DNA from: Streptomyces sp. DvalAA-43
Lineage (GTDB): Bacteria > Actinomycetota > Actinomycetes > Streptomycetales > Streptomycetaceae
Reading direction: 5' to 3'
Assembly (NCBI RefSeq): GCF_900091725.1
Contig: NZ_FMBW01000071.1
Location: 1-64,000 of the forward strand
Length of the DNA: 64,000 bases
Shown here: positions 10,446 through 19,235 of the stretch, piece after piece
How the letters are laid out: every line of letters begins with the position of its first letter
Position numbering within the stretch: the stretch's first letter is position 1
Notes under the pieces: generated by a model
What the model saw: only the letters and a program-made list of their open reading frames with translations
What the model was told of the DNA's origin: nothing
Database searches by the model: none
Program-made: the position numbers and the translations under genes

Positions 10446-11393
10446 TCAGCCTAGCGCGGCGCGCTCCGCGGGCAGGTGGTCCAGGCGGCGCAGGATGACG
10501 CCCTCGCGCAGCGCCCAGGGGCAGATCTCCAGCTCCTCGACCCCGAAGAGGTCCATGGCCCCCTCCGCGACCAGCGCCCCGGCGAGCAGCTGCGCGGCCC
10601 GGCCCTCGGAGACGCCGGGCAGCTCGCCCCGCTGCTCGACGGTCATCGCCGTCAGCTTCGGCACCCACTCCTCCAGCGCCTTGCGGGTGAGGCCGCGCTG
10701 CACGTACAGGCCCTCGGCGGAGCGCGCGGCGCCCGCGATCCTGGCGAGCTGCTTGAAGGTCTTGGACGTGGCCACGACATGGTCCGGGCGTCCGAAGCGG
10801 GTGAACTCCCCGACGCTCCGGGCGATGCTGGCCCGGACGTGGCGGCGCAGCGCCTTCACCTCCGCCGGATCCGCCGGATCGCCCGGCAGCCATCCGGCGG
10901 TGAGCCGGCCTGCCCCGAGCGGCAGCGACACCGCGACGTCCGGCTCCTCGTCCATGCCGTACGCGATCTCCAGCGAACCGCCGCCGATGTCCAGGACCAG
11001 CAGCCGCCCCGACGACCAGCCGAACCAGCGGCGCGCGGCGAGGAAGGTGAGCCGGGCCTCCTCGGCGCCGCTGAGGACGGCGAGGTCGATGCCGGTCTCG
11101 TCGCGCACCCGGGCCAGCACCTGGTCGGCGTTGCTCGCCTCCCGCACCGCGGAGGTGGCGAACGGCAGGACGTCCTCGCATCCCTTGTCCTCGGCGGCCT
11201 GGAGCGCGCCGGTGATCGTCGCCACGAGCCGGTCCACGCCCTCGGGGCCGATCGCCCCGTCCTCGTCGAGGAGTTCGGCCAGGCGGAGCTCCGCCTTGTG
11301 CGAGTGCGCGGGCAGGGGGCGCGCGCCGGGGTGCGCATCCACCACCAGCAGATGCACCGTGTTCGAACCCACGTCGAGGACTCCGAGTCTCAT
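10446..11393 (-). CDS. Ppx/GppA family exopolyphosphatase-type phosphatase
   Basis: 315 residues, typical of the short actinobacterial form. The ASKHA-fold phosphate-binding motifs are clear: LDVGSNTVHLLVVD at the N-terminus and LVLDIGGGSLEIAYG in the middle, with FATSAVREASNADQVL between them. Family members hydrolyse polyphosphate or pppGpp; some short actinobacterial paralogues have weak polyphosphatase activity, so the substrate stays open. It lies on the same strand upstream of the TIM-barrel gene, with a ~95-base gap. It is divergent from the cysteine-rich protein at 11434. Confidence 0.88.
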   Translation of the reverse strand: MRLGVLDVGSNTVHLLVVDAHPGARPLPAHSHKAELRLAELLDEDGAIGPEGVDRLVATITGALQAAEDKGCEDVLPFATSAVREASNADQVLARVRDETGIDLAVLSGAEEARLTFLAARRWFGWSSGRLLVLDIGGGSLEIAYGMDEEPDVAVSLPLGAGRLTAGWLPGDPADPAEVKALRRHVRASIARSVGEFTRFGRPDHVVATSKTFKQLARIAGAARSAEGLYVQRGLTRKALEEWVPKLTAMTVEQRGELPGVSEGRAAQLLAGALVAEGAMDLFGVEELEICPWALREGVILRRLDHLPAERAALG

Positions 11394-11433
11394 GGCAGGA
11401 ACGCTACCGGGACCTCAGCCTTACTCTTGGCGC

Positions 11434-12294
11434 GTGCCAAAGACGAAAAAGGCGAAGCCGGGCAAAAACACGAAGAACACGAAGAAACAGAGAACGAAGC
11501 AGGAGATGGCGCAACAGGAAGTGACCGGACCGGACCGGTCCGAGGACGAGACCGGGATCGACTTCGCGCGCGCCTGGGTCGAATTCCCGGACCCGGCGGA
11601 CGACGAACAGATCTTCCGCTGCGACCTGACCTGGCTGACCTCCAGGTGGACCTGCATCTTCGGCAGTGGCTGCCAGGGCATCCAGGCGGGCCGTGCGGAC
11701 GACGGGTGCTGCACGCTGGGCGCGCACTTCTCGGACGAGGACGACGAGAAGCGGGTGGCGGAGCATGTCGCGCGGCTGACCCCCGAGCTGTGGCAGTTCC
11801 ACGACGTCGGCACCGGGACGGGCTGGGTCGAGGTCGACGACGACGGGGAACGCCAGACGCGGCGCTGGAAGGGTTCGTGCATCTTCCAGAACCGGCCCGG
11901 ATTCGCGGCGGGCGCGGGCTGCTCCCTGCACATCCTGGCGCTGCGGGAGGGCAAGGAGCCCCTGGAGACCAAGCCGGACGTCTGCTGGCAGCTGCCGGTC
12001 CGGCGTACGTACGACTGGATCGACCGGCCCGACGACACGCGGGTGCTCCAGGTGTCGATCGGTGAGTACGACCGCAGGGGCTGGGGTCCCGGCGGTCACG
12101 ATCTGCACTGGTGGTGCACCTCGGCGACCTCGGCGCACGGGGCCGGGGAGCCGGTGTACGTCTCGTACCGGCCGGAGCTCACCGAGATGATGGGCGAGGA
12201 AGCGTACGAGCGGCTCGTCGAACTGTGCGAGCAGCGGCTGTCCTCGCTGCTGCCGATGGCCCCGCACCCGGCGGATCCGGTCGAGCCTGCGTGA
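11434..12294 (+). CDS. conserved cysteine-rich protein, possibly YkgJ/DUF3109-like
   Basis: 286 residues. After a lysine/threonine-rich N-terminus (KTKKAKPGKNTKNTKKQRTK) come clustered cysteines: RWTCIFGSGCQGI, then DDGCCTLGAHF, later GSCIFQ and GAGCSLHIL, and WWCTS. The spacing resembles metal- or iron-sulfur-binding clusters of the YkgJ/DUF3109 type, which is a suggestion only. A GTG start at 11434 is chosen because the protein begins there in the correct frame. A TACTCT box (11422-11427) sits 6 bases before it and there is no ribosome site, so the message may be leaderless. Confidence 0.7.
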   Translation: MPKTKKAKPGKNTKNTKKQRTKQEMAQQEVTGPDRSEDETGIDFARAWVEFPDPADDEQIFRCDLTWLTSRWTCIFGSGCQGIQAGRADDGCCTLGAHFSDEDDEKRVAEHVARLTPELWQFHDVGTGTGWVEVDDDGERQTRRWKGSCIFQNRPGFAAGAGCSLHILALREGKEPLETKPDVCWQLPVRRTYDWIDRPDDTRVLQVSIGEYDRRGWGPGGHDLHWWCTSATSAHGAGEPVYVSYRPELTEMMGEEAYERLVELCEQRLSSLLPMAPHPADPVEPA

Positions 12295-12341
12295 CGGGCG
12301 GGGGCGGTCCGCCTGACGGGTGGGATCGCCCCGGGGCGACG

Positions 12342-12452
12342 GGCGGGGCCTGTCGGGCGTGACGGACGTGGCCTGTCGGGCGCGACGGACGTGGCCTGTC
12401 GGGCGTGACGGACGTGGCCTGTCGGGCGTGACGGACGTGGCCTGTCGGGCGG
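12342..12452. repeat. 23-bp minisatellite, four full copies plus a partial
   Basis: The unit GACGGACGTGGCCTGTCGGGCGT is repeated head to tail at 12361-12383, 12384-12406, 12407-12429 and 12430-12452, with a partial copy at 12342-12360. Copies differ by at most one or two bases. It lies between two convergent genes (ends at 12294 and 12481). There are no unique spacers, so it is not a CRISPR. No hairpin strong enough for a classical terminator is obvious, although each unit is rich in short GC complements. Confidence 0.9.
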
Positions 12453-12480
12453 GTCTAGGCAAGGCTCCGGGCGGTCCGGC

Positions 12481-14409
12481 TCAGTCCCCCCGGTCCGGCC
12501 CCGGGGCGGTGGGGCTCGTGGAGTCGGACGGGTCCGGGGACGGCGAGGGGTGACCGGTCGGGTCCGGGTCCGTCGGTGACGGCGTCGGGTCGCCGGGGCC
12601 GGATGTCGGGCCGGTCGACGGCGTGGGATCCGGCGAGGAGACGGGCGGCTCCGAAGGTCCGGGGGTGGCGGAGGGTTCGGCCGGGTGTCCCGGGCCGCCG
12701 GGCGAGGGCGCCGACCCATGCCCCCGGATCACCACCGCCGACCCCGAGGGGGCGAGGGCGATGCGCGCGCTCCACGGACCGGCCGGTTCCCGGCGGTGGT
12801 CCACGAGGACGTGCAGGGTCACGCTCTCGCCCGCGGCGAGCGTGCCCGAGGAGCGGCTCAGCCGCACCCAGGACACATCCGCGCGAGCCGACCAGGCGAC
12901 CGGCGCGCCGCCCGAAGCGGTCAGCCGGATCAGGGTCCTGCCGGCGGACGAGCGGGCCTCGACGGTGAGCCCGCCGGCGCCGTGGCCCGAGCTGATCACC
13001 TCCGCCGAGACGTCCGGGGCGCGGCCGTCCTCGAAGCGGGCGCCGGGCTGGGGACGGGCATTGCCCGCGTTCTCGTAGGGGCCGTCCGGGCCGCCCTCGG
13101 AGCCGTGCCGGCCGTCGGTCTCGGTGGCGGTGACCGATGCGCCCTCGTGGCCCTCCCCGGTCAGCGGCGCACCGCGGTAGGCGGTCCACAGCGCGATCAC
13201 CGGGGCGGCGACGACCGTCGCCACCACCGTCGTCGTCACGACCCTGGCCCGCAGCCGGTCCCGGCGCGCGGCGTGGTCCTTCGGATCCATGGGAAAGCCC
13301 GCCCGGTCGAAGCGCGGGCCGCCGGAGCGGGTGCGCTGGGCGCGGACCATCGCGACGTACGCCGAGGGCCGGGGCGCCTCGACGACCGGCAGCGCGGCGG
13401 CCTGGGTGACGGCGGCACCGGGCCACGGGCCCTGGGCCCCGGCCCGTTCGGCGGCCCGGCGGCAGCGGGGGCAGTCGTCGACATGGCGGACGAGTTCGCG
13501 GCGCAGGGCGGCGGAGAGCAGGACGCGGTGTTCACCGGTGAGCCGGGCGACCGTGGGGCAGTTGCCGGTCTCGACGACGGCGAGGGCGGCGCGGGTGCGT
13601 TCCACCTCGCAGGCCGCGGCGGCCAGGAGCTCACGGGCGGCCGCCGGGTCGAGGCCCAGGACGGCGGCGACGGCGCGCGGGGCGAGACGGTGGCGCACGG
13701 CGAGTTCGAGTGCTTCGCGCTGCTCGGGGGTGGTGCCCGCGGCCTCGGGCCAGGCCAGCTGGGCGAGTTCGCGGCGGTGCGCCTCGGCGGCGTCGGTCTC
13801 GGGGGCGTGGGCGGGGCCGAGGGGGGCGCCGCCCGGTGTGAACGCGGGGGTGGCAGGGGTCTTCGCGGCGACTGCCGGGGGCATACGGCGTCCGGCGCGC
13901 GCCCCCTGGGTGGCCGTTGCGCCGGGCTGCTTGCCCGGCGGCCCGCCCGCCCGCTTCGTCTCCTGCTTCGACGGCTTCGAGGCCTTCGACGATTTCGACG
14001 ACGGCGCCTGCTTCGACGCAAGCCTCCCCGGCTGCTTCCCGGCCTTGTGCCGGTGCGCCTGGAGGCCCTGTTTCTGCTCGGCGAGCCTGCGCATGCACAT
14101 CCATCTGGCCAGCGCGTACAGCCAGGATTTACGTTCCTCCTCGCCCTCCGGGCACCGGCCGCCCTGCCGTTCCGCGATCGCGAGCACACCGCCGAGCGCC
14201 TCGATGGCGGCATCGTGGTCGCAGAGCACGGAGAGGCAGTAGGTGAAGAGGCCGTCGAGATGCGGCTCGTAACGGGCGGGCGGCCGGCGCGGCGAAGAGT
14301 GCGTCGCGAGACGGGGCGCACCGCGCCGCTCCCGGTGTGCGCCGGTGGTGTGCGTGGGGGGCTCCAGACCGCTGCTCGTCACCTTGCGACCGTAGGCAGC
14401 ACTGGGCAC
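12481..14409 (-). CDS. membrane protein joining a sigma-factor-like region, a zinc anti-sigma motif and a BACON domain
   Basis: 642 residues. The N-terminal third looks like an ECF sigma factor: LDGLFTYCLSVLCDHDAA... LYALARWMCMRRL resembles region 2, and residues ~230-290 (TPEQREALELAVRHRLAP, AVAAVLGLDPAAARELL) resemble region 4. A Lys/Ser-rich linker lies between them. At ~residue 310 comes HVDDCPRC, the H-x3-C-x2-C signature of zinc-binding anti-sigma factors. A membrane segment follows at ~390-410 (VVTTTVVATVVAAPVIALW), then a BACON-type beta-sandwich (~470-565, VSWVRLSRSSGTLAAGES) and a Pro/Ser/Thr-rich tail. Topology would put the sigma-like part inside and BACON outside. GTG at 14409 is chosen for its GAGGAG ribosome site. 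DNA binding is unproven. Confidence 0.75.
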   Translation of the reverse strand: MPSAAYGRKVTSSGLEPPTHTTGAHRERRGAPRLATHSSPRRPPARYEPHLDGLFTYCLSVLCDHDAAIEALGGVLAIAERQGGRCPEGEEERKSWLYALARWMCMRRLAEQKQGLQAHRHKAGKQPGRLASKQAPSSKSSKASKPSKQETKRAGGPPGKQPGATATQGARAGRRMPPAVAAKTPATPAFTPGGAPLGPAHAPETDAAEAHRRELAQLAWPEAAGTTPEQREALELAVRHRLAPRAVAAVLGLDPAAARELLAAAACEVERTRAALAVVETGNCPTVARLTGEHRVLLSAALRRELVRHVDDCPRCRRAAERAGAQGPWPGAAVTQAAALPVVEAPRPSAYVAMVRAQRTRSGGPRFDRAGFPMDPKDHAARRDRLRARVVTTTVVATVVAAPVIALWTAYRGAPLTGEGHEGASVTATETDGRHGSEGGPDGPYENAGNARPQPGARFEDGRAPDVSAEVISSGHGAGGLTVEARSSAGRTLIRLTASGGAPVAWSARADVSWVRLSRSSGTLAAGESVTLHVLVDHRREPAGPWSARIALAPSGSAVVIRGHGSAPSPGGPGHPAEPSATPGPSEPPVSSPDPTPSTGPTSGPGDPTPSPTDPDPTGHPSPSPDPSDSTSPTAPGPDRGD

Positions 14410-14647
14410 ACCTTTAGCTCCTCTTCAGCACTTTTAACCCTTACGGGTGAACGTATCCCTCAAAAGGGGACAGGAATCCTGGATTCCGCCGGTCGTGCCA
14501 CAGCCTCCGGCAGCCGCGTCACGGCCTCCGGCGTGCGTGTCACAGCCTCCGGGCAGGCGCACGAGGCCGGCCCGCGCGCCCGCCGCCGCGCGCCGTCGTC
14601 CTACCGCGCCCGACGGCGTTGTCGTACCCCACCTATACGGTTGTGCC

Positions 14648-16060
14648 ATGGCTGCCCGTACGAAATCCGCGAAGGACCGGCCGTCCTACCGCTGCACCGA
14701 GTGCGGCTGGACGACCGCCAAGTGGCTCGGCCGCTGCCCCGAGTGCCAGGCGTGGGGGACGGTCGAGGAGTTCGGCGGCGCCCCCGCCGTGCGGACCACC
14801 GCGGCCGGCCGGGTCAGCACCGCCGCGCTCCCCATCGGCCAGGTCGACAGCCGCCAGGCCACCGCCCGCTCGACCGGCGTCGGTGAGCTCGACCGGGTGC
14901 TCGGCGGCGGTCTCGTGCCGGGCGCCGTCGTGCTCCTCGCGGGCGAGCCGGGCGTCGGCAAGTCGACGCTGCTGCTGGACGTCGCCGCCAAGGCGGCGAG
15001 CGAGGACCACCGCACGCTCTATGTCACCGCCGAGGAGTCCGCGAGCCAGGTGCGGCTGCGCGCCGACCGGATCCGGGCGATCAACGACCATCTGTACCTG
15101 GCCGCCGAGACCGACCTCTCCGCGGTCCTCGGCCATCTCGACGCCGTCAAGCCCTCGCTCCTCATCCTCGACTCCGTACAGACCGTCGCGTCGCCCGAGA
15201 TCGACGGGGCACCGGGCGGCATGGCGCAGGTCCGGGAGGTCGCCGGGGCCCTCATCCGGGCCTCCAAGGAGCGCGGCATGTCGACGCTCCTGGTCGGCCA
15301 CGTCACCAAGGACGGAGCGATCGCCGGGCCGCGGCTGCTGGAGCACCTGGTCGACGTGGTGCTGTCCTTCGAGGGCGACCGGCACGCCCGCCTCCGGCTC
15401 GTACGGGGCGTCAAGAACAGGTACGGCGCGACCGACGAGGTCGGCTGCTTCGAGCTGCACGACGAGGGCATCACCGGCCTCGCCGACCCCTCCGGGCTGT
15501 TCCTCACCCGGCGCGACGAGCCCGTGCCCGGCACCTGTCTGACCGTCACCCTGGAGGGCAAGCGACCGCTCGTCGCCGAGGTGCAGGCGCTGACGGTCGA
15601 TTCCCAGATCCCCTCGCCCCGGCGCACCACCTCCGGCCTGGAGACGTCCCGCGTGTCGATGATGCTCGCGGTCCTGGAGCAGCGCGGCCGGATCAGCTCG
15701 CTGGGCAAGCGGGACATCTACAGCGCGACGGTCGGCGGTGTGAAGCTCTCCGAGCCCGCCGCCGACCTCGCGGTCGCGCTGGCCCTGGCCAGCGCCGCGA
15801 GCGACACCCCCCTGCCGAAGAACCTGGTGGCGATCGGCGAAGTGGGCCTCGCGGGCGAAGTCAGAAGGGTCACGGGGGTCCAGCGCAGGCTGGCCGAGGC
15901 GTTCCGCCTGGGCTTCACGCACGCGCTGGTACCTACCGACCCGGGGAAGGTCCCGGCCGGTATGAAGGTCACAGAAGTCGCCAACATGGGCGACGCGCTG
16001 AGAGTCCTCCCGCGCCGGTCTCGCGCACAGGCCCCCCAGGAGGAGGGCGCACGCCGGTAG
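14648..16060 (+). CDS. radA: DNA repair protein RadA (DnaB-like branch-migration helicase)
   Basis: 470 residues. Order of domains: C4 zinc finger (C16, C19, C30, C33), RecA-like ATPase with Walker A GEPGVGKST (99-107), the RadA-specific KNRYG motif (GVKNRYGATDE), and a C-terminal Lon-protease-like domain that lacks the catalytic dyad (AVGIGEVGLAGEVRR-type ending). It promotes branch migration in recombinational repair. The ATG at 14648 gives the family N-terminus. It lies 80 bases upstream of disA on the same strand, a conserved pairing; RadA is known to modulate DisA activity in Bacillus. Confidence 0.95.
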   Translation: MAARTKSAKDRPSYRCTECGWTTAKWLGRCPECQAWGTVEEFGGAPAVRTTAAGRVSTAALPIGQVDSRQATARSTGVGELDRVLGGGLVPGAVVLLAGEPGVGKSTLLLDVAAKAASEDHRTLYVTAEESASQVRLRADRIRAINDHLYLAAETDLSAVLGHLDAVKPSLLILDSVQTVASPEIDGAPGGMAQVREVAGALIRASKERGMSTLLVGHVTKDGAIAGPRLLEHLVDVVLSFEGDRHARLRLVRGVKNRYGATDEVGCFELHDEGITGLADPSGLFLTRRDEPVPGTCLTVTLEGKRPLVAEVQALTVDSQIPSPRRTTSGLETSRVSMMLAVLEQRGRISSLGKRDIYSATVGGVKLSEPAADLAVALALASAASDTPLPKNLVAIGEVGLAGEVRRVTGVQRRLAEAFRLGFTHALVPTDPGKVPAGMKVTEVANMGDALRVLPRRSRAQAPQEEGARR

Positions 16061-16140
16061 ACTTTGCCCTGGTCTCGCCCGTCCGTACGAGCGGTACGAG
16101 GGACGTAAGGGCACCGCAAACCTGTGACCGGAGGAGTGCA

Positions 16141-17265
16141 GTGGCAGCCAACGACCGGGCAGCATCGCCCGGAAAGTCCGGCCAAGGCACCGGTAACGAG
16201 GCGCTGATGCGCGCCTCGCTGAGCGCCGTGGCGCCCGGGATGGCGCTGCGGGACGGCCTGGAGCGCATCCTCCGCGGCAACACCGGCGGGCTGATCGTGC
16301 TCGGCATGGACAAGACGGTCGAGTCGATGTGCACCGGCGGATTCGTGCTGGACGTGGAGTTCACCGCGACGCGCCTGCGCGAGCTGGCCAAGCTCGACGG
16401 CGCGCTGATCCTCGACAAGGACATGACCAAGATCCTGCGGGCCGGTGTGCAGCTGGTGCCGGACGCCTCCATCCCCACCGAGGAGACCGGCACCCGCCAC
16501 CGCACGGCGGACCGGGTCTCCAAGCAGTGCAATTTCCCGGTCGTCTCGGTCTCGCAGTCGATGCGCCTGATCGCGCTCTACGTGGACGGGGAGCGCCGGG
16601 TCCTGGAGGAGTCCGCCGCGATCCTCTCCCGCGCCAATCAGGCCCTCGCCACCCTGGAGCGGTACAAGCTCCGGCTCGACGAGGTCGCGGGCACGCTCTC
16701 CGCGCTGGAGATCGAGGACCTGGTGACGGTCCGGGATGTCACGGCCGTCGCGCAACGCCTGGAGATGGTCCGCCGGATCGCCACCGAGATCGCGGAGTAC
16801 GTGGTCGAGCTGGGCACCGACGGCCGGCTCCTCTCGCTCCAGCTCGACGAGTTGATCGCGGGCGTCGAGCCGGAGCGCGAGCTGGTCGTACGCGACTACG
16901 TGCCGGAGCCGACCGCGAAGCGGTCCCGTACGGTCGCCGAGGCGCTGACCGAACTGGACGCGCTCTCCCACACCGAGCTGCTCGAACTCCCGGTCGTGGC
17001 ACGGGCCCTGGGCTACAGCGGCTCGCCCGAGACGCTGGACTCGGCGGTCTCGCCGCGCGGCTTCCGGCTGCTGGCGAAGGTGCCGCGGCTGCCCGGGGCG
17101 ATCATCGACCGGCTGGTGGAGCACTTCGGCGGTCTCCAGAAGCTGCTCGCCGCCAGCGTGGACGACCTCCAGACGGTGGACGGCGTCGGCGAGGCACGGG
17201 CCCGCAGCGTGCGCGAGGGGCTGTCCCGGCTGGCCGAGTCGTCGATCCTCGAACGGTACGTGTAG
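16141..17265 (+). CDS. disA: DNA-integrity scanning diadenylate cyclase DisA
   Basis: 374 residues. Makes c-di-AMP from two ATP and binds branched DNA. The DAC domain (residues ~25-160) has DGALILDKD (DGA 86-88) and GTRHRTA (RHR 119-121), the two catalytic motifs. A helical linker follows and the C-terminus has the helix-hairpin-helix DNA-binding part (VDDLQTVDGVGEARARSVREG). GTG start at 16141 with GGAGGAG 4-10 bases upstream. Streptomycetes use c-di-AMP for osmotic control and development. This is probably the organism's sole or main cyclase, but that needs the rest of the genome. Confidence 0.96.
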   Translation: MAANDRAASPGKSGQGTGNEALMRASLSAVAPGMALRDGLERILRGNTGGLIVLGMDKTVESMCTGGFVLDVEFTATRLRELAKLDGALILDKDMTKILRAGVQLVPDASIPTEETGTRHRTADRVSKQCNFPVVSVSQSMRLIALYVDGERRVLEESAAILSRANQALATLERYKLRLDEVAGTLSALEIEDLVTVRDVTAVAQRLEMVRRIATEIAEYVVELGTDGRLLSLQLDELIAGVEPERELVVRDYVPEPTAKRSRTVAEALTELDALSHTELLELPVVARALGYSGSPETLDSAVSPRGFRLLAKVPRLPGAIIDRLVEHFGGLQKLLAASVDDLQTVDGVGEARARSVREGLSRLAESSILERYV

Positions 17266-17350
17266 CGCGCGGACGGTACGCGCGGCGCGCGGACGCCACC
17301 GAAGGACGGCGGACGCGACCTCAGAACAGCGGATGCCACCGCAGGACGAA

Positions 17351-17374
17351 CGGGGCCCGGGAGACCGGGCCCCG
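17351..17374. terminator. convergent terminator hairpin
   Basis: CGGGGCCCGG and CCGGGCCCCG form a perfect 10-bp stem with a GAGA tetraloop, between disA (ends 17265) and the convergent gene ending at 17443. No T-run on either side. Confidence 0.65.
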
Positions 17375-17442
17375 CCGCGTTTCCCAGGCCCGTTCCGGCG
17401 TCCCGGCCGCCCGCGCGGTACCGCCCGCCCGGGACCGCCCGC

Positions 17443-18261
17443 TCAGTCCTTCGCGAGGACGAACGAGGCGCGCTGCACCGGCTCGCCCGGCGCCTTCGCC
17501 TCGACCAGGTACGTACCGGGCCCCGCCGTCCCCGCGGGCGGTGTCGCGCAGTGCGGGGAGCTCTTCTTCCGGTCCCACTCCACGGTGTGGACGACGGTCT
17601 CGCCCGCCGGGACCTTCAGCAGCAGGGCGGCCGCCTCGCGCGGGCAGTCCTTGGAGGACCACACCTGGTTGTCGTCGCCACCGGCCTCAGTGATGGTGAG
17701 CACCGCGCTCTTCGGGCCGAGGTCGGCCTTGCAGGTGGTGGCCGAGGTGTTCTTGAGGACCAGCTTGAACCTCGGCTTCTGGCCGGGGCCGTAGCTGAGC
17801 CCGGTGCTCAGGCTCAACCGCAGTGCCGCGGGGGTGCAGTCGGGGAGCGGGGAGGAGGCCGGGACCTGCTGGCCGGCCGTTCCGCCGCTGCCACCGGCAC
17901 CGCCGGCTCCGGTGCCCGATCCGCCGCCGGAGCCCCTACCGCCGTCGCCCGTGCCGTCGCCGGAGCCCGTGTCCGTACCGTCGCCGTCTCCGCCGCCGTC
18001 GCCGCCCGAGTCGCCCGGCTCGTCGCGTCCGCCGGGCTGTTGGGTGATGGCCGGGCCCGAGCCGCCGGGGCCCGGGGTGATCTCGCGCGCGGGGGCCGAC
18101 CCGGCGGGCCGGGCGTCGTCCTTGCTCTTCTTGTCGCCGCCCGAGGTGACGATCCACACGACCAGCAGCGCGATCAGCGCAACGAGCGTCGCCGCTACGG
18201 CCCTCCGTCGCCAGTAGATCGTGGAGGGAAGCGGACCGATCGGATTACGCAAAGATCCCAC
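17443..18261 (-). CDS. membrane-anchored glycine-rich extracytoplasmic protein, unknown function
   Basis: 272 residues. A short basic cytoplasmic tail is followed by one membrane segment (AVAATLVALIALLVVWIVTS, ~22-41), a long Gly/Asp/Ser-rich linker (~45-130) and a folded C-terminal domain of ~135 residues with four cysteines (PDCTP, TTCKAD, KDCPR, HCATP). The pattern LSLSTGLSYGPGQKPRFKLVLKNTSATTC resembles beta-sandwich domains found in other streptomycete secreted proteins (DUF4232-like), an uncertain match. The initiator is a GTG with a TAGAGT box (18269-18274) 7 bases upstream and no ribosome site, suggesting leaderless initiation. Confidence 0.75.
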   Translation of the reverse strand: MGSLRNPIGPLPSTIYWRRRAVAATLVALIALLVVWIVTSGGDKKSKDDARPAGSAPAREITPGPGGSGPAITQQPGGRDEPGDSGGDGGGDGDGTDTGSGDGTGDGGRGSGGGSGTGAGGAGGSGGTAGQQVPASSPLPDCTPAALRLSLSTGLSYGPGQKPRFKLVLKNTSATTCKADLGPKSAVLTITEAGGDDNQVWSSKDCPREAAALLLKVPAGETVVHTVEWDRKKSSPHCATPPAGTAGPGTYLVEAKAPGEPVQRASFVLAKD

Positions 18262-18433
18262 GGCTCAAACTCTACGAGAGATCGGCGCCAACTCCCGCCC
18301 CACCCGCCGCCCCGGGCAGCAAGTTTTACGGATCATCATCACGGGCGGCCCGGATCCGCCCCGTATCGCCGCCGAGTTGGCCATCGGACGGCGCCCGGAT
18401 GAACTCCCGGTTTCATTGACTACCCTCTGTCAC

Positions 18434-19081
18434 ATGGATAGTTCAGTTACGGCCCCGCTCTACCGGGACATCACCGACTTCGCGCATGACATGCCGTCAT
18501 GGGTGCAGCATCTGGCCGAGATATGGACGGAGCTCGGGCTCCTGGTCTTCGGAGTCCTGTTCATCACCGGGTGGTGGCGCGCCCGGAACCAGGACGACCG
18601 CGCCCTGGCGCTGGCGGTGCTGGCGCCCGTCGCGACGGCCTTCGGCTATGTGGCCAGCGAGGTGCTCAAGTCGATGGTGAACGAGGAGCGCCCGTGCAGG
18701 TCCGTGGCGGGCGCGGCGGCCTCGCTGGTGACCTGCCCGCCGGCCGGCGACTGGTCCTTCCCCAGCAACCACTCCGCGATCGCCGGTGCGGCGGCGGTCG
18801 CCCTGGCGATCGCCCGGCCCCGGCTGGCCTGGCTCACCGTGCCGATGGCACTGCTGATGGCCTTCTCGCGGGTCTTCGTCGGCGTGCACTATCCGCATGA
18901 CGTGGCGGTCGGGCTGGTGCTGGGGTCCGTGGTCTCGGCCGTGGTGGTCGTCGTGCTGCGCCGCCCGGCACAGTCGCTCGCCCGGACCGTGCGCGGCAGC
19001 GGGGCGCCGGTGGCGGCCTGGGCCTCGGGACCGGGCGCGGTGCCTCCCCGCCGCTCCCGGCGACGGGGCAAGCGGCACTGA
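18434..19081 (+). CDS. PAP2-family membrane phosphatase
   Basis: 215 residues with about five or six membrane segments. The three PAP2 signature blocks are present: KSMVNEERPCR (KX6RP type), SFPSNHSAIAGA (PSGH type) and SRVFVGVHYPHDVAVG (SRX5HX3D type). Such enzymes dephosphorylate undecaprenyl pyrophosphate, phosphatidic acid or phosphatidylglycerol phosphate; which one cannot be told here. ATG at 18434. A TACCCT box at 18421-18426 lies 7 bases before it and there is no ribosome site, so it may be leaderless. The C-terminus is basic and cytoplasmic (RRSRRRGKRH). Confidence 0.88.
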   Translation: MDSSVTAPLYRDITDFAHDMPSWVQHLAEIWTELGLLVFGVLFITGWWRARNQDDRALALAVLAPVATAFGYVASEVLKSMVNEERPCRSVAGAAASLVTCPPAGDWSFPSNHSAIAGAAAVALAIARPRLAWLTVPMALLMAFSRVFVGVHYPHDVAVGLVLGSVVSAVVVVVLRRPAQSLARTVRGSGAPVAAWASGPGAVPPRRSRRRGKRH

Positions 19082-19235
19082 CGCCACCGACGGCACCGGG
19101 GGAGCCCGCTTGGGCCGGTTGCCGGACCGCCGGGGCTCGGACGGGTGGCATTATCACCCCAAGGGCCCCCGGCGGGAGCGACACCACCGTACGCGGAGCC
19201 GTCGTCCGCCCTTCCGTGCCAGGATCGGCAGTGCG

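Noticed and set aside
12342..12452. CRISPR array.
   Set aside because: Repeats follow each other without unique spacers. The same holds for 40054-40164.
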